The notes beneath the pieces are model-generated. The model had not been told where the DNA came from. It did not search any database and saw only the letters and a list, made by a program, of their open reading frames with translations. A stretch of DNA of 33,992 nucleotides, from positions 1 through 33,992 of the forward strand of contig NZ_LZJI01000099.1 of the NCBI RefSeq assembly GCF_001667775.1, in the 5' to 3' direction. Source of the stretch: Mycobacterium sp. E1747. Lineage in GTDB: Bacteria > Actinomycetota > Actinomycetes > Mycobacteriales > Mycobacteriaceae. Numbering within the stretch: position 1 is the first letter of the stretch; each line of letters opens with the position of its first letter. Shown here piece by piece: positions 25,048 through 33,833 of the stretch. Made by a program: the position numbers and the translations under genes.

Positions 25048-26259
25048 GTGACTGAACCCACATCGTTGCTCATCGACACGGACCTCAGCGATCCACGCCA
25101 CTTCGCCGCGGGGCCGCCCTTCGAGGTCCTCGCCGCGCTGCGCGAGCACGATCCCGTCCATCTCAATCCGATTGGTTTCGCGGGCGAAGCCTTCTGGTCG
25201 ATCACCCGCTGGGATGACATCAATGCTTGCAGCAAGGATTCGGTGACCTTCTCCTCAACAGGAGGCTCGACGATTCCGGGGACCGCCATTCTCGGCGATA
25301 TGCAGAAGCTGATGATGGTCAGCCAGGACCCGCCGCAACACACCCAGCGCCGGGCGCTGCTGCAGAAGGTCTTTACCCCGCGCGTGGTCGCTGATCAGGC
25401 GGAGACGATCACCTCGGTGATCAACAATTTGATTGACCAGGTCATCGCCAATGGTCGATGCGATCTCGTAGCCGACGTCACCCGGCCCTTCCCGCTGTTG
25501 GTGATCGCTGACATGCTCGGCGTTCCGCGGGAGGATCAGGCCCAGCTCTTGCGGTGGTCGGACGCGATCACGAGCCTGCAGGGGGCCGCTGACGCCGGGG
25601 GTGCGTTGGCCACCGCCGTCGAAGAGATGGGCACCTACCTGACCAACTACATCGGGGCGCGCCGCGCCGATCCGGGCGATGACTTGATCTCGCGACTGAT
25701 CAAAACCGAGGTCGACGGCGTGAGCCTGACTGACACAGAGGTGCTGGTGTCATTCGCCGAGCTGATGGTTGCGGGCAACGAGACGACCAGGAGCACGCTC
25801 GCGGCGGCGATCCTGTTGCTGATCGAACATCCCGATCAACTCAGCGAACTGCGCGCCAACCCGGAGCTGGCCGACAATGCGGCCGAAGAAGTCCTCCGGT
25901 ATTGGACACCCAATGTCTATCAGGCACGCACGGTGACCCGTGACGTTGTCGTTGGTGGCCGCCAACTCGGGGCGGGGGAGCGAATCGCGATGTGGCTCTG
26001 CTCCGGCAACCGCGATTCGGGCCGGTATGAGGACCCCGACCGTTTCGATATCCATCGTCAAAATATCCAGCACATGTCCTTCGGAGGCGGAGGGCGTCAT
26101 CACTGCCTCGGAGCTGCCCTGGCCCGGCTGGAACTTGTTATCGGCCTCCACGCTCTGTGCGGTCGCCTCAAAGATATCGATCTCGACGGCGACCCGGTCA
26201 TTGTCCCGCACACCTTCCTTCACGCCTTGAGCTCGCTGCCGGTGCGGTTCAACGCGTGA
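25048..26259 (+). CDS. Cytochrome P450
   Basis: Soluble bacterial P450 of 403 residues, a heme monooxygenase that would need a ferredoxin and a reductase, neither of which is in this window. Visible motifs are the I-helix AGNETT at 242-247, the K-helix ExxR at Glu281-Arg284, and the heme loop FGGGGRHHCLG with the thiolate ligand Cys353. The spacing of that loop resembles mycobacterial CYP124/125/142 enzymes, which hydroxylate sterol or branched-lipid side chains, but the subfamily and substrate cannot be fixed by eye. It starts with GTG and has an operator-like palindrome just upstream. The SDR gene follows 63 bases downstream. Confidence 0.95.
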   Translation: MTEPTSLLIDTDLSDPRHFAAGPPFEVLAALREHDPVHLNPIGFAGEAFWSITRWDDINACSKDSVTFSSTGGSTIPGTAILGDMQKLMMVSQDPPQHTQRRALLQKVFTPRVVADQAETITSVINNLIDQVIANGRCDLVADVTRPFPLLVIADMLGVPREDQAQLLRWSDAITSLQGAADAGGALATAVEEMGTYLTNYIGARRADPGDDLISRLIKTEVDGVSLTDTEVLVSFAELMVAGNETTRSTLAAAILLLIEHPDQLSELRANPELADNAAEEVLRYWTPNVYQARTVTRDVVVGGRQLGAGERIAMWLCSGNRDSGRYEDPDRFDIHRQNIQHMSFGGGGRHHCLGAALARLELVIGLHALCGRLKDIDLDGDPVIVPHTFLHALSSLPVRFNA

Positions 26260-26322
26260 CTCCCGACGAGGCCATCGATCATGTGGCGAGGAGCTGCAAT
26301 CCCAAGTGAAGGAGACCGAATA

Positions 26323-27075
26323 ATGGGACGCCTCAAGGACAAAGTCGCGATCGTGACCGGTGGCGGACAGGGAATCGGCGAGGCTATCGCGCGCACTTTG
26401 GCAGCTGACGGGGCCCGCGTGGTTGTCGCCGATATCAGCGGTAAGCAGGAAGCTGTCGCGGCCTCGCTCGGCGGTGACGCACTCGCCTGCACGGTGGACG
26501 TCACGTGCTCGGAGAGCGTCGCATCGATGGTCGCGACCACCGTCGACCATTTCGGAACTGTCGATGTGCTCTGCAACAACGCCGGCATCGACGGCGAGAT
26601 CGGACCCGTGGCCGAGTGCACTCCGGAGAATTTCGACCGCGTCATCGCGGTCAACCTCCGCGGAGTCTTCCTGGGCACCCGTCACGTCTTGCCGACCATG
26701 CTGTCCCGGGGCGGGGGATCGATCATCAACACCGCCTCGGTCGCCTCCGTAAAGGCGGTGCCGGGCGGCGCCGCTTACTGCGCCGCCAAAGCAGGCGTGC
26801 TCGGTCTGACTCGTGCCACTGCCGCCGATCATTCCCGAGCGGGCGTACGAGCCAACGCGGTCCTGCCCGGCGTGATCGAGACCCCGATGTACACCGAGTT
26901 GATGAAGCACAGCGCTGAGTTGCACGAATTCGTCAGCGCCGAAGCAGCCCGAACCGCTATCGGCCGAACAGGAAGCGGGAGCGAAGTCGCCGAGGTCGTC
27001 GCATTCCTCGCCAGCGACGCCGCGTCGTTCATCACTGGCGCGGCGCTCGCCGTCGACGGCGGGTACATCGCCTAG
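26323..27075 (+). CDS. Short-chain dehydrogenase/reductase (SDR)
   Basis: Classical SDR of 250 residues that would oxidise an alcohol or reduce a ketone with NAD(P). The cofactor motif TGGGQGIG is at 12-19, NNAG at 85-88, and the catalytic set is Ser139, Tyr152 and Lys156 (YCAAK). The C-terminus ends VDGGYIA as usual. I start at the ATG at 26323, which has AAGGAG upstream; the open frame back to 26281 is not needed. It probably shares the P450 transcript and could act on the hydroxylated product. The 111-base gap after it, towards the convergent reductase gene, shows no clear terminator. Confidence 0.94.
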   Translation: MGRLKDKVAIVTGGGQGIGEAIARTLAADGARVVVADISGKQEAVAASLGGDALACTVDVTCSESVASMVATTVDHFGTVDVLCNNAGIDGEIGPVAECTPENFDRVIAVNLRGVFLGTRHVLPTMLSRGGGSIINTASVASVKAVPGGAAYCAAKAGVLGLTRATAADHSRAGVRANAVLPGVIETPMYTELMKHSAELHEFVSAEAARTAIGRTGSGSEVAEVVAFLASDAASFITGAALAVDGGYIA

Positions 27076-27186
27076 CCTCGCGAGAACCCGTGTTTATCGC
27101 GCGCATTCTCGGCTCCTAACGCCGAACCTCGCCGGTCACTGACGGCCCGAAGAACGACCGCCCCCGCCAATTGATACGGCGTCGGC

Positions 27187-28290
27187 TCACGCCATTTGCG
27201 GTACGACGCCGTCACTTTGGAGGCGGGTCATCCAGCGCACGAACATGTCTTCGGTGTCCATGCACTCGGTAAAGCCTGCTTTCCGTATCGCTATGGTGCT
27301 GTTCAGCGGCGCGGCCACTCCTTCAAGGGCACCCAGCATCCAGTCGCTGTAGAGCAGCGAGTTGGGTCCGCAATGCTGCTCGATGGACTTCGGAGCGTTA
27401 AGTCGGTGTCGCTCAACGAGTTCGGCCCACTCATCGTCGCGCTTCGGCAGCTCGATAGCCAACTGCTGGGGTCGGTGCTCGCCGGGTGTCATCCCGAACG
27501 CGCGACACACCGCGGGCCAAGTGTGCCGCCAACTGAAGGTGTCGCCGTTGGTGAGGTTGAAGGTCCGATTGCGCGCACTCTCGCTATCGGCGGCCCACGC
27601 TAGAGCCGAGGCAAGGAGGTCCGTGTCGACGGCTTCCTGAAAGGGCTGGTCGTAGCTACCGCCGGGATAGTCGAGCGCAGTTTTTCCTGTGGCACGTTCG
27701 AGCGCTGCGTAGACCGCGATGCCTCGCAATGCGTTCATGTTCCCCGTCGGGGCGTCGCCATAGACGACGGTGGGGCGCCAGATTGTCAGACCCCAGGACT
27801 GTTGACGAGCTTTGAGCCAATCCTCTTGCACGAAGTAGAAGTTGGGGTGCTCGAGTCGGGGTTCCCGCTCGCGTAGAGGGGTGTGAATCTTGTTGAGCAG
27901 ATCGGGGCAATGCATCCCGTAGGCCTTCGATCCCTGCAGAAGCGATACATGTTCGAGATGGTCGGCCTTCGCGAGCACCGGCTCCATGAGATTGGCGAGC
28001 ATCGCCGCGTTACGGGAGATGGCTTCCTCGTCGAACCACCCAGGGGCCAGGCCGGGCGCCTCGTACTGAGCCGCGTACACCACGTGTGTGATGCTTGCGC
28101 CGTGCTTATCCGCGAAGGCGGCGCACTCGTCTGAATCGGTGAGATCGAGCGCCAGGATCCGTGCGTGGTCGACAACCTGCGGTGCGCGCCGCGATAGACC
28201 TATTGTGTTGCAACCATCAGACGCGAACCGCCGAAGGGCGGCGTTGCCTACCAAGCCTGAGGCGCCGGCTACCAGCACGGTCTTCGTCAT
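27187..28290 (-). CDS. PRISE-type SDR, progesterone 5-beta-reductase/iridoid synthase-like
   Basis: Atypical SDR of 367 residues. The N-terminal Rossmann motif is GASGLVG at 9-15. It has the PRISE-family hallmarks: a lysine in the LLQGSKAYG motif (Lys122) and a tyrosine in the NFYFVQEDWL motif (Tyr152), which match the catalytic Lys147/Tyr179 pair of plant progesterone 5-beta-reductase. PRISE enzymes reduce activated C=C bonds in enones such as delta-4-3-ketosteroids or 8-oxogeranial; bacterial members are mostly unstudied. AAGGAG precedes the ATG. It is convergent with the SDR gene. The specific substrate is unknown. Confidence 0.82.
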   Translation of the reverse strand: MTKTVLVAGASGLVGNAALRRFASDGCNTIGLSRRAPQVVDHARILALDLTDSDECAAFADKHGASITHVVYAAQYEAPGLAPGWFDEEAISRNAAMLANLMEPVLAKADHLEHVSLLQGSKAYGMHCPDLLNKIHTPLREREPRLEHPNFYFVQEDWLKARQQSWGLTIWRPTVVYGDAPTGNMNALRGIAVYAALERATGKTALDYPGGSYDQPFQEAVDTDLLASALAWAADSESARNRTFNLTNGDTFSWRHTWPAVCRAFGMTPGEHRPQQLAIELPKRDDEWAELVERHRLNAPKSIEQHCGPNSLLYSDWMLGALEGVAAPLNSTIAIRKAGFTECMDTEDMFVRWMTRLQSDGVVPQMA

Positions 28291-28542
28291 CCCACTACGC
28301 TCCTTTTCTCGCCTGCTCAGTCGAATTCGTCGAGATTTGCGGTCGATATCCTCGGAAAATGTCCCCGAAGTTCGATGGAGTTTGCGCTCCGTCTATGCAC
28401 GCAGGCTGGGCGCCGGCAAGCATTCGTTTCTTTCGGCTGAACGCACCGGCGCGAGTGGCGAAAAGTCTTCCAGCGGCGCCCTTGCGAACGGCTGCGCACA
28501 TGTCGGCGACCTCGGTTTCGAATGAGACTGGAAGAGAATGGC
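28291..28542. other. Gap of 252 bases without a supported gene
   Basis: Lies between two minus-strand genes. Short open frames exist, but none has codon use, a ribosome-binding site or a motif I can support. The promoter of the PRISE-type gene is probably here; its ribosome-binding site AAGGAG is near 28302. Confidence 0.4.
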
Positions 28543-29688
28543 TTAGCGCGTCATGAGCGATCGATAATGCTTCCAGAAGCCCCGCATCGAAGTTTCGTCG
28601 GTGGCATGACCGGTCGGCAGTCCACGCTCGTCCACGACTTCCCGGTGCACCCCGCGGGAGATGTCGAGCCACTCCGGCTCACGGTTGGCAAGGCCCTCTT
28701 GGTTTCGTTCATACATCTCGCTGTCGTCAGCGAGAAGCATCCCGGCCGGTCCAACGGAGGCGATGCATTGACTCAGCAGGCGGGCGTTGATATCGGGTGC
28801 GCCTTTGAACTGAACCGCGGTCGCGTGCTGGACGGTTAGGTCAACTGAGAGGGGCTGTATGACGAAGACGGTGACCTCGGCGACGAACAGGTTCGGGAAT
28901 ATCATCACGTGCGGCGATCCCTCGACGAGCAGATCGCGAGCCGTCGCTGGGTGCGCGGCATGCATGCGGCTCACGTAGTCGGGGAGCTTGGCTTCAGTCG
29001 TGCCAAACCACAACAGCGGCTGATCAAGCCGGCGGAACTCAGGCCGGAGGTCTAATTCGCTGTGTCCGCCGCCGAGGTCGCGGTTGGCGGCCCACGAACG
29101 TTCGGTGTAAAGGGCGCCGATGGGGCTGTCGGTGGCGTCGAACACCGAGCCGTGTACGAATTGCGGGTGATAGCCATCGGTCTCGTTCTCGGCCAACAAC
29201 TTCCAGTTCGCTCGAGTTGTGTGCTTCAGCCAGCCGGTGCTTAATTCCAGCTCGCCCTCCGGAGACAGTTGCACCAACCTGTCGAGTTCACCGGCCGCAG
29301 CCCCTAGGTGCTCTTCGAGGGAAGGCACGTCGGCGGTGAATGAGCCGAAGACGAAGCCTTGATATTCGGCTACCCGAGGCAGTGCTGTGCCACTTGAGCT
29401 TTCGTGCAGGACGATTCGGTCATCGTCGGTGTGAATCATGTCGACTGCCGCAGGCCCGATGCTGGTGCGCATTTGTGCACCGGCATCGGGAACTTCGCTT
29501 CGATGGCCGGCGTAGACCCAGCCGCCGAACCATATCCGCGACAGCTCGTCGGCGAAGACGGCTGGGTCGGTGTAGAGCGAGCCGTGAACACGCGTGGGTT
29601 GGCACAACTGCTCGTACCGCCGCCCGCGGTCGGTCAGGACCGTCCGATCGGGGGCGTGCGCCGGATGCGGTGTGCGGATCGCCGTCAT
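28543..29688 (-). CDS. Ring-hydroxylating oxygenase alpha-subunit homologue lacking the Rieske centre
   Basis: Related to the alpha subunits of Rieske non-heme iron oxygenases, but 381 residues against the usual 420-460. The N-terminal lead-in (SRIWFGGWVYAGHRSEVPDAG) is normal. Then, after TDDDRIV near residue 93, the sequence runs directly into LPRVAEYQGFVFGSF. The whole stretch that should hold CxH and CxxH, the [2Fe-2S] ligands, is missing in frame. The catalytic iron site looks intact: bridging Asp171, ligands His174 and His179 in ENETDGYHPQFVH, and an Asp at 321/322 in ADDSEMYERNQ. A strong ribosome-binding site (GAGGAGG) precedes the ATG. It is either an inactive relic or an unusual iron protein. 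Confidence 0.85.
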   Translation of the reverse strand: MTAIRTPHPAHAPDRTVLTDRGRRYEQLCQPTRVHGSLYTDPAVFADELSRIWFGGWVYAGHRSEVPDAGAQMRTSIGPAAVDMIHTDDDRIVLHESSSGTALPRVAEYQGFVFGSFTADVPSLEEHLGAAAGELDRLVQLSPEGELELSTGWLKHTTRANWKLLAENETDGYHPQFVHGSVFDATDSPIGALYTERSWAANRDLGGGHSELDLRPEFRRLDQPLLWFGTTEAKLPDYVSRMHAAHPATARDLLVEGSPHVMIFPNLFVAEVTVFVIQPLSVDLTVQHATAVQFKGAPDINARLLSQCIASVGPAGMLLADDSEMYERNQEGLANREPEWLDISRGVHREVVDERGLPTGHATDETSMRGFWKHYRSLMTR

Positions 29689-29836
29689 GAAACCTCCTCG
29701 GCCATAGCGATTTCGAACCTACAGCAAGGCTAGACACTGTGTATGAATAATGGTAGACATCACATTAGTTTTAAATTGTGATTCAAACACCAGACATCAG
29801 GTTTGGGCTGGCCGCAGACCTCCGAAGGGAACTGAT
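29689..29836. promoter_or_regulatory. AT-rich divergent promoter region with inverted repeats
   Basis: Sits between the divergent oxygenase and LLM genes and is clearly more AT-rich than its surroundings at 29743-29790. ATCACA (29759-29764) and TGTGAT (29777-29782) form an inverted repeat; AGACATCA occurs twice (29755, 29792). GACACTGTGT at 29733-29742 matches 9 of 10 bases of one arm of the palindrome beside the P450, so the same regulator might bind here. Confidence 0.5.
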
Positions 29837-31015
29837 GTGCGTGACATAAAGATCGGTATGACCGGCGGACTCTCGGACCTGCAACTCAACCGTGCGGGAG
29901 CCCAGGAATACGAACAGGCGGGTTACGACTTCATGATCTGGGCGGACCAGATGTCGCTGACAATCCCACGTTCGATCTGGACTCCCGACCTAGTGCCCGC
30001 AGCGGCGGTGGTGGATGTCGACGCCTACATGGACCCCTGGCCGCTCGCGACTGATGCTGCCACCCACACCAGCCGGATGTCGCTGGGAATTACCGTGTGC
30101 GACGTGGTACGGCGGTTGCCGGCGAACTACGCGCAGTTGGCGCTCACGCTCGACCACTTCTCCCAGGGCCGATTCTTCCTCGGCCTCGGCACCGGCGAAA
30201 TGCGTCATTTCACTCCCTACGGCGTGCCGCGGAATAAGCCGTACACCCATCTCGAGGAAACGGTGAAGATCGTCAAGCTGCTCATGGAATCGGATGGTCC
30301 GGTGGACTACGAGGGACCGATCTGGAACCTCGACCGCGCGGTGATGACGCTGGCGCCCTATGGCGACACCATTCCTCCGGTTCTCGTCGCCGGAGGAGGT
30401 CGTGCGGCCACGATCGCGGGCACCCACGCGGATGGCTGGATCACCATGCAACCCTTCGGGAGCTCACCCGAGGAGTATGCGAGTGATGTGATCCGGATCA
30501 AGGAGCTGGTCGAGAAGTCGGGTCGAGATCCCGAGGCGTTCCGGTTTTATGTGACCGCCTTCGTGTTGCTCGGTTCCGACGACGCAGCAGTCGATCGGCT
30601 GGTGAATCATCCACTGGCAAAGTGGGATTCGGTGGCTCTGATCACCAACGCCGAGTACTACCGCAGCTGGGAAGGCAGCGAGCACCCGATTCGCCGCGAC
30701 TACACCTACGCGCGCGACATGATCTCGATGAACTGGTCGCATGCCGACGCCTGGAGCGTCATCGACCAAGTCACCCCGGGGATCGTCCGACGCGCGCGCG
30801 CCTGCGGCACGCCCGTAGAGGTGGCGGATCAATTGCAGCCCTACGTCGAAGCCGGGGCCAACTGGCTCAACATTGTCGACTACTCACCGCTGCTCGGGGG
30901 TGGCGGACAGTTCGGAGAAACCGGCAACGCGGTCGATCTGGTCGGTGCTACCGCGGCTCGACTGCGTGAAGTCAACGGTATGACCGTCGCGGCGGCGGAA
31001 GGCGCCCTCCGATGA
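29837..31015 (+). CDS. LLM-class F420/flavin-dependent oxidoreductase
   Basis: Luciferase-like monooxygenase family protein of 392 residues, of the F420-dependent type common in mycobacteria (TIM-barrel; GRFFLGLGTGEMRHFTPYG near residue 112). Such enzymes transfer hydride from F420H2 or use reduced flavin. The GTG at 29837, preceded by AAGGGAA, gives MRDIKIGMTGG, the normal family start; the open frame back to 29750 translates AT-rich promoter DNA and is rejected. It is the first gene of an operon, and the FAD oxidoreductase gene overlaps its stop by four bases (ATGA). Substrate unknown. Confidence 0.9.
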   Translation: MRDIKIGMTGGLSDLQLNRAGAQEYEQAGYDFMIWADQMSLTIPRSIWTPDLVPAAAVVDVDAYMDPWPLATDAATHTSRMSLGITVCDVVRRLPANYAQLALTLDHFSQGRFFLGLGTGEMRHFTPYGVPRNKPYTHLEETVKIVKLLMESDGPVDYEGPIWNLDRAVMTLAPYGDTIPPVLVAGGGRAATIAGTHADGWITMQPFGSSPEEYASDVIRIKELVEKSGRDPEAFRFYVTAFVLLGSDDAAVDRLVNHPLAKWDSVALITNAEYYRSWEGSEHPIRRDYTYARDMISMNWSHADAWSVIDQVTPGIVRRARACGTPVEVADQLQPYVEAGANWLNIVDYSPLLGGGGQFGETGNAVDLVGATAARLREVNGMTVAAAEGALR

Positions 31016-32730
31016 CGTCGGCTCCTGCCAACATTCGCCGCACCGTGGACGTGATCGTTGCCGGCTCCGGGCACAATGGTCTGGTCGCTGCCGCGTATCT
31101 CGCGAAATCAGGCCTCGAGGTCCTCGTGCTCGAGGCGTACGCGACCCCCGGCGGCATGACGTGCACCAACCCAATGGCGCCGGAAGCGCCGGACTACCTG
31201 ATCAACGAGGCATCGATTCAGCCGTCCCTTTTCCGGACGACCACCATCGACCGAGATCTCGGACTGAGTTCCCGGTACGGCCTGCGGCAGCAGGTGATCG
31301 ACCCCGCGCACGTGCAGTTGAACCACGACGGGTCATCCCTGGCGCTGTGGCGCGACCCGCGGCGCACCGCCGACGAACTCCGACACTTCTCAAAGCGGGA
31401 CGCCGAGGCCTATCTAGACCTGTTCCGCGTTATCAATGCCGCCGTGGACATCGGCCTGCCGATGATGCAGACGCACCCCACCCGGCCCGCTTTGCGCAAC
31501 GTGCTTCAGGCGGCCAAGGCGGTGGTTTCCGGGCGTCGTGAACTCTCTGCGATCGCCAACTGGGCCACGTCTTCCCACGCCGAGGCACTTGACGAGTACT
31601 TCGAGAGCGACGTCATCAAGGCCGCGTTGCTCATTGGCCTACCGTTTATGCCGTTCAACGCCGACCTCAGCGGATGGGCGCTGATCTATCTCGGCGTCCT
31701 CTCCAAGTACGGCGTTGCAATGTTCGAGGGCGGCACCGGGTCGTTCCCCAAGGCTCTGATCGCGTGTATCGAGGAGCACGGCGGCCAGGTGCGATGCAGC
31801 GCGCCGGTGCAGGAGATGGTCGTGAACCGCGGTCGAGTCACGGGCGTGCGACTCAAGGACAGCGGCGAGGAGATCTACGCTCGCCGTGGGGTCATGACCG
31901 CGTTCAGTCCGGCCACCGTGCTACGCCACATGATCCCCAGGGGACTGCTGTCGCCGGTGTTGCAGAACCGCGTCGACCACATCCCTACCAAGGGCCGGGG
32001 AATCAGCGACTACAAATTGAACATCGCGCTCAAGGGCAACCTCACGTTGCCCGCTCACGACAAATGGCGCGGCGACGGTCTTGATCTCCGGATACCCATC
32101 AACTCGTACCACTCCTACGAGCAGACTCTGGCCGCCGCGCAGGCATGCGTCACCGGCGAGGTGCCCGCCAACGTGCCCGGCCTCGCGAACTCGCCGTCGG
32201 TCTTCGAACCGTCCATGGCGCCCAAGGGATGCGCCACGTTCTGGTTCTGGTCGGGGCTGACACCCGCCGACCCTAAGGTCGGCTGGGACAAGGCACGCGA
32301 CCAGATCACCGAGACCGTCATCGCCGACACCGCCCACTATTACCAGGGACTCGACGAACTCGAAGTTGCTCGACGGCCGCTGGCACAGCCCGACATCGCG
32401 GAGCGGTTCTTCGCCATCGACGGCAACGTCTACCACGTCGACCCAATCATCACCCGGTTCGGGCCGCGCCGGCCGGCACCGGGACTGGCGGGCTATCGCA
32501 CACCGATTCCTGGGCTATTCCTTTCGGGCTCTGGCACCCATCCGATTGCGGGCATCTTCGGACAACCGGGACAAAACGCTGCGCAGGCGATGATCAAACA
32601 CCTCAAGAAGGAGGACAAGGCGGGCCGTCGAGGGTGGGAATTCGACGAGCGGCGAGCCGTGGAACAGTTGATGTCGGAGCCTGTGGACAGCGTCATCGGG
32701 ACACACGGGACGCAGAGGAAGGTGCAGTGA
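31012..32730 (+). CDS. Phytoene desaturase-like FAD-dependent oxidoreductase
   Basis: A 572-residue flavoprotein of the phytoene dehydrogenase/COG1233 group. The dinucleotide motif GSGHNGL is near residue 18, with a GG motif (ATPGGMT) near 45. The C-terminal FAD-binding stretch LFLSGSGTHPIAGIFGQPGQNAA lies near 503-525. Members desaturate or isomerise isoprenoid-like chains or oxidise other lipophilic compounds; the wider group includes many enzymes of unknown substrate. It overlaps the LLM gene by four bases at the start and the next gene by four bases at the end (GTGA), so all three are translationally coupled. True carotenoid synthesis is unlikely because no phytoene synthase is nearby. 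Confidence 0.88.
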   Translation: MTSAPANIRRTVDVIVAGSGHNGLVAAAYLAKSGLEVLVLEAYATPGGMTCTNPMAPEAPDYLINEASIQPSLFRTTTIDRDLGLSSRYGLRQQVIDPAHVQLNHDGSSLALWRDPRRTADELRHFSKRDAEAYLDLFRVINAAVDIGLPMMQTHPTRPALRNVLQAAKAVVSGRRELSAIANWATSSHAEALDEYFESDVIKAALLIGLPFMPFNADLSGWALIYLGVLSKYGVAMFEGGTGSFPKALIACIEEHGGQVRCSAPVQEMVVNRGRVTGVRLKDSGEEIYARRGVMTAFSPATVLRHMIPRGLLSPVLQNRVDHIPTKGRGISDYKLNIALKGNLTLPAHDKWRGDGLDLRIPINSYHSYEQTLAAAQACVTGEVPANVPGLANSPSVFEPSMAPKGCATFWFWSGLTPADPKVGWDKARDQITETVIADTAHYYQGLDELEVARRPLAQPDIAERFFAIDGNVYHVDPIITRFGPRRPAPGLAGYRTPIPGLFLSGSGTHPIAGIFGQPGQNAAQAMIKHLKKEDKAGRRGWEFDERRAVEQLMSEPVDSVIGTHGTQRKVQ

Positions 32731-33833
32731 CGGCATTCGCCACGCATCCGCCCGAGTCGGACATGTGGCTGCCACGTCCTGGCCCTGGCGAAATATGGGA
32801 TCCGGCAATCGTTTCCACGCACTACCACGGAGTCCACGTGCCCGAGGCCCGTCTCGGCGCGTACATCTATTCGACGAACCGGCCGGCGTTCGGCTGCAAT
32901 CAGGGCGGGGTGATCATCTTCCGCGGCGATCAGGCGCACGACGCGCTCGACGCCGAGTACGTCGACTATGCGACCACGATGGCATGGCCCACCGTCGAGG
33001 GGAATTCTCTGACGACCGAGAACGGGTTGCGGATCGAGTTCTTGGAACTCGGCCGAACGGTCCGGCTGACCTACACCAGCCCGGACGGGAACACCGGGTT
33101 CGACCTGATCGGCGAGGCAGTTACCCCGCTCATCGCGCGTGGCCACATCGTGCCGGGCGAGGACGTCGAAACCGATGCGGCGATGCGTCCCGGCGGTAGC
33201 GAGCAGATGATGCACATGACCGGCGAACTTGTTCTGCACGGGACGACATATCCGGTGGACTGTTACAACCCTCGGGATCGGTCATGGGGGCAGGTGCGCA
33301 CCGAGTTGATGGCCCGGCGGTATGCGATGCCCAGGACGCCGCCGGTCGGTTGGACCCCGATGTATTTCGGTGAGGACCTGGTCTTCAACGCGGTCGGCTA
33401 CGTGTCGGCATCGACACAGCCCTACTGGGCGGGGATCTATGACGTGGATCCCGCGGCGCCGTCGCACCACTTCGCCTGGATGATCGTCGATGGGGAACCG
33501 GTTGACGTCGCGAAGGTGACGCGGACTGCCTACGAGGTGCATCCTGAGCTGTATTCCGTTGCCCACCAACGGATCGACGTCGAATTGGCCGATGGCCGAA
33601 CGTACGGTTTCACCGGGCACACCACAGCGATGACGCCCGGGATCGTCTGGCCGAACAGCGGGTTTCGCGTGGGCACCTCGCACTGGGTCTCCGATGACGG
33701 TCGCGAGTGCGACAACACCTACCAGGAGCAGTGGTTCGATCACGCCTTCCAGAAGGAGATGAATCGCCGCCGCGGCCACCGCACCCCTGATCCCGCCCGT
33801 CGCCCACAGGAGTCGCACCATGGCTCTGGTTAA
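32727..33833 (+). CDS. Conserved protein, possibly CrtC/AttH (lipocalin-like) fold
   Basis: A 368-residue soluble protein of unknown function. The beta-rich pattern with CYNPRDRSWGQVRTE near residue 190 and a later FGEDLVFNAVGYVS stretch recalls the DUF7064/7065 and AttH/CrtC hydratase-like families, in which a similar Asp-Arg-Ser-Trp-Gly motif occurs. I hold this only moderately. The GTG start at 32727 overlaps the FAD enzyme stop (GTGA). Its 3' end overlaps the next gene by 14 bases. Being paired with a CrtI-like flavoprotein, it may act on the same lipophilic substrate. Confidence 0.65.
   Translation: MTAFATHPPESDMWLPRPGPGEIWDPAIVSTHYHGVHVPEARLGAYIYSTNRPAFGCNQGGVIIFRGDQAHDALDAEYVDYATTMAWPTVEGNSLTTENGLRIEFLELGRTVRLTYTSPDGNTGFDLIGEAVTPLIARGHIVPGEDVETDAAMRPGGSEQMMHMTGELVLHGTTYPVDCYNPRDRSWGQVRTELMARRYAMPRTPPVGWTPMYFGEDLVFNAVGYVSASTQPYWAGIYDVDPAAPSHHFAWMIVDGEPVDVAKVTRTAYEVHPELYSVAHQRIDVELADGRTYGFTGHTTAMTPGIVWPNSGFRVGTSHWVSDDGRECDNTYQEQWFDHAFQKEMNRRRGHRTPDPARRPQESHHGSG

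Noticed and set aside
24987..25343. N-terminal extension of the TetR regulator
   Set aside because: It lies opposite the P450 coding sequence and across the operator-like palindrome.
28295..28672. Small gene between the PRISE-type and oxygenase genes
   Set aside because: The frame overlaps the oxygenase C-terminus, has no ribosome-binding site and no recognisable motif.
29750..29836. N-terminal extension of the LLM enzyme
   Set aside because: It is encoded by AT-rich promoter DNA, while the GTG at 29837 has a ribosome-binding site and a family-type start.
31012..33833. Carotenoid biosynthesis locus
   Set aside because: The CrtI-like and CrtC-like genes lack any phytoene synthase or cyclase nearby, and both families are broad.
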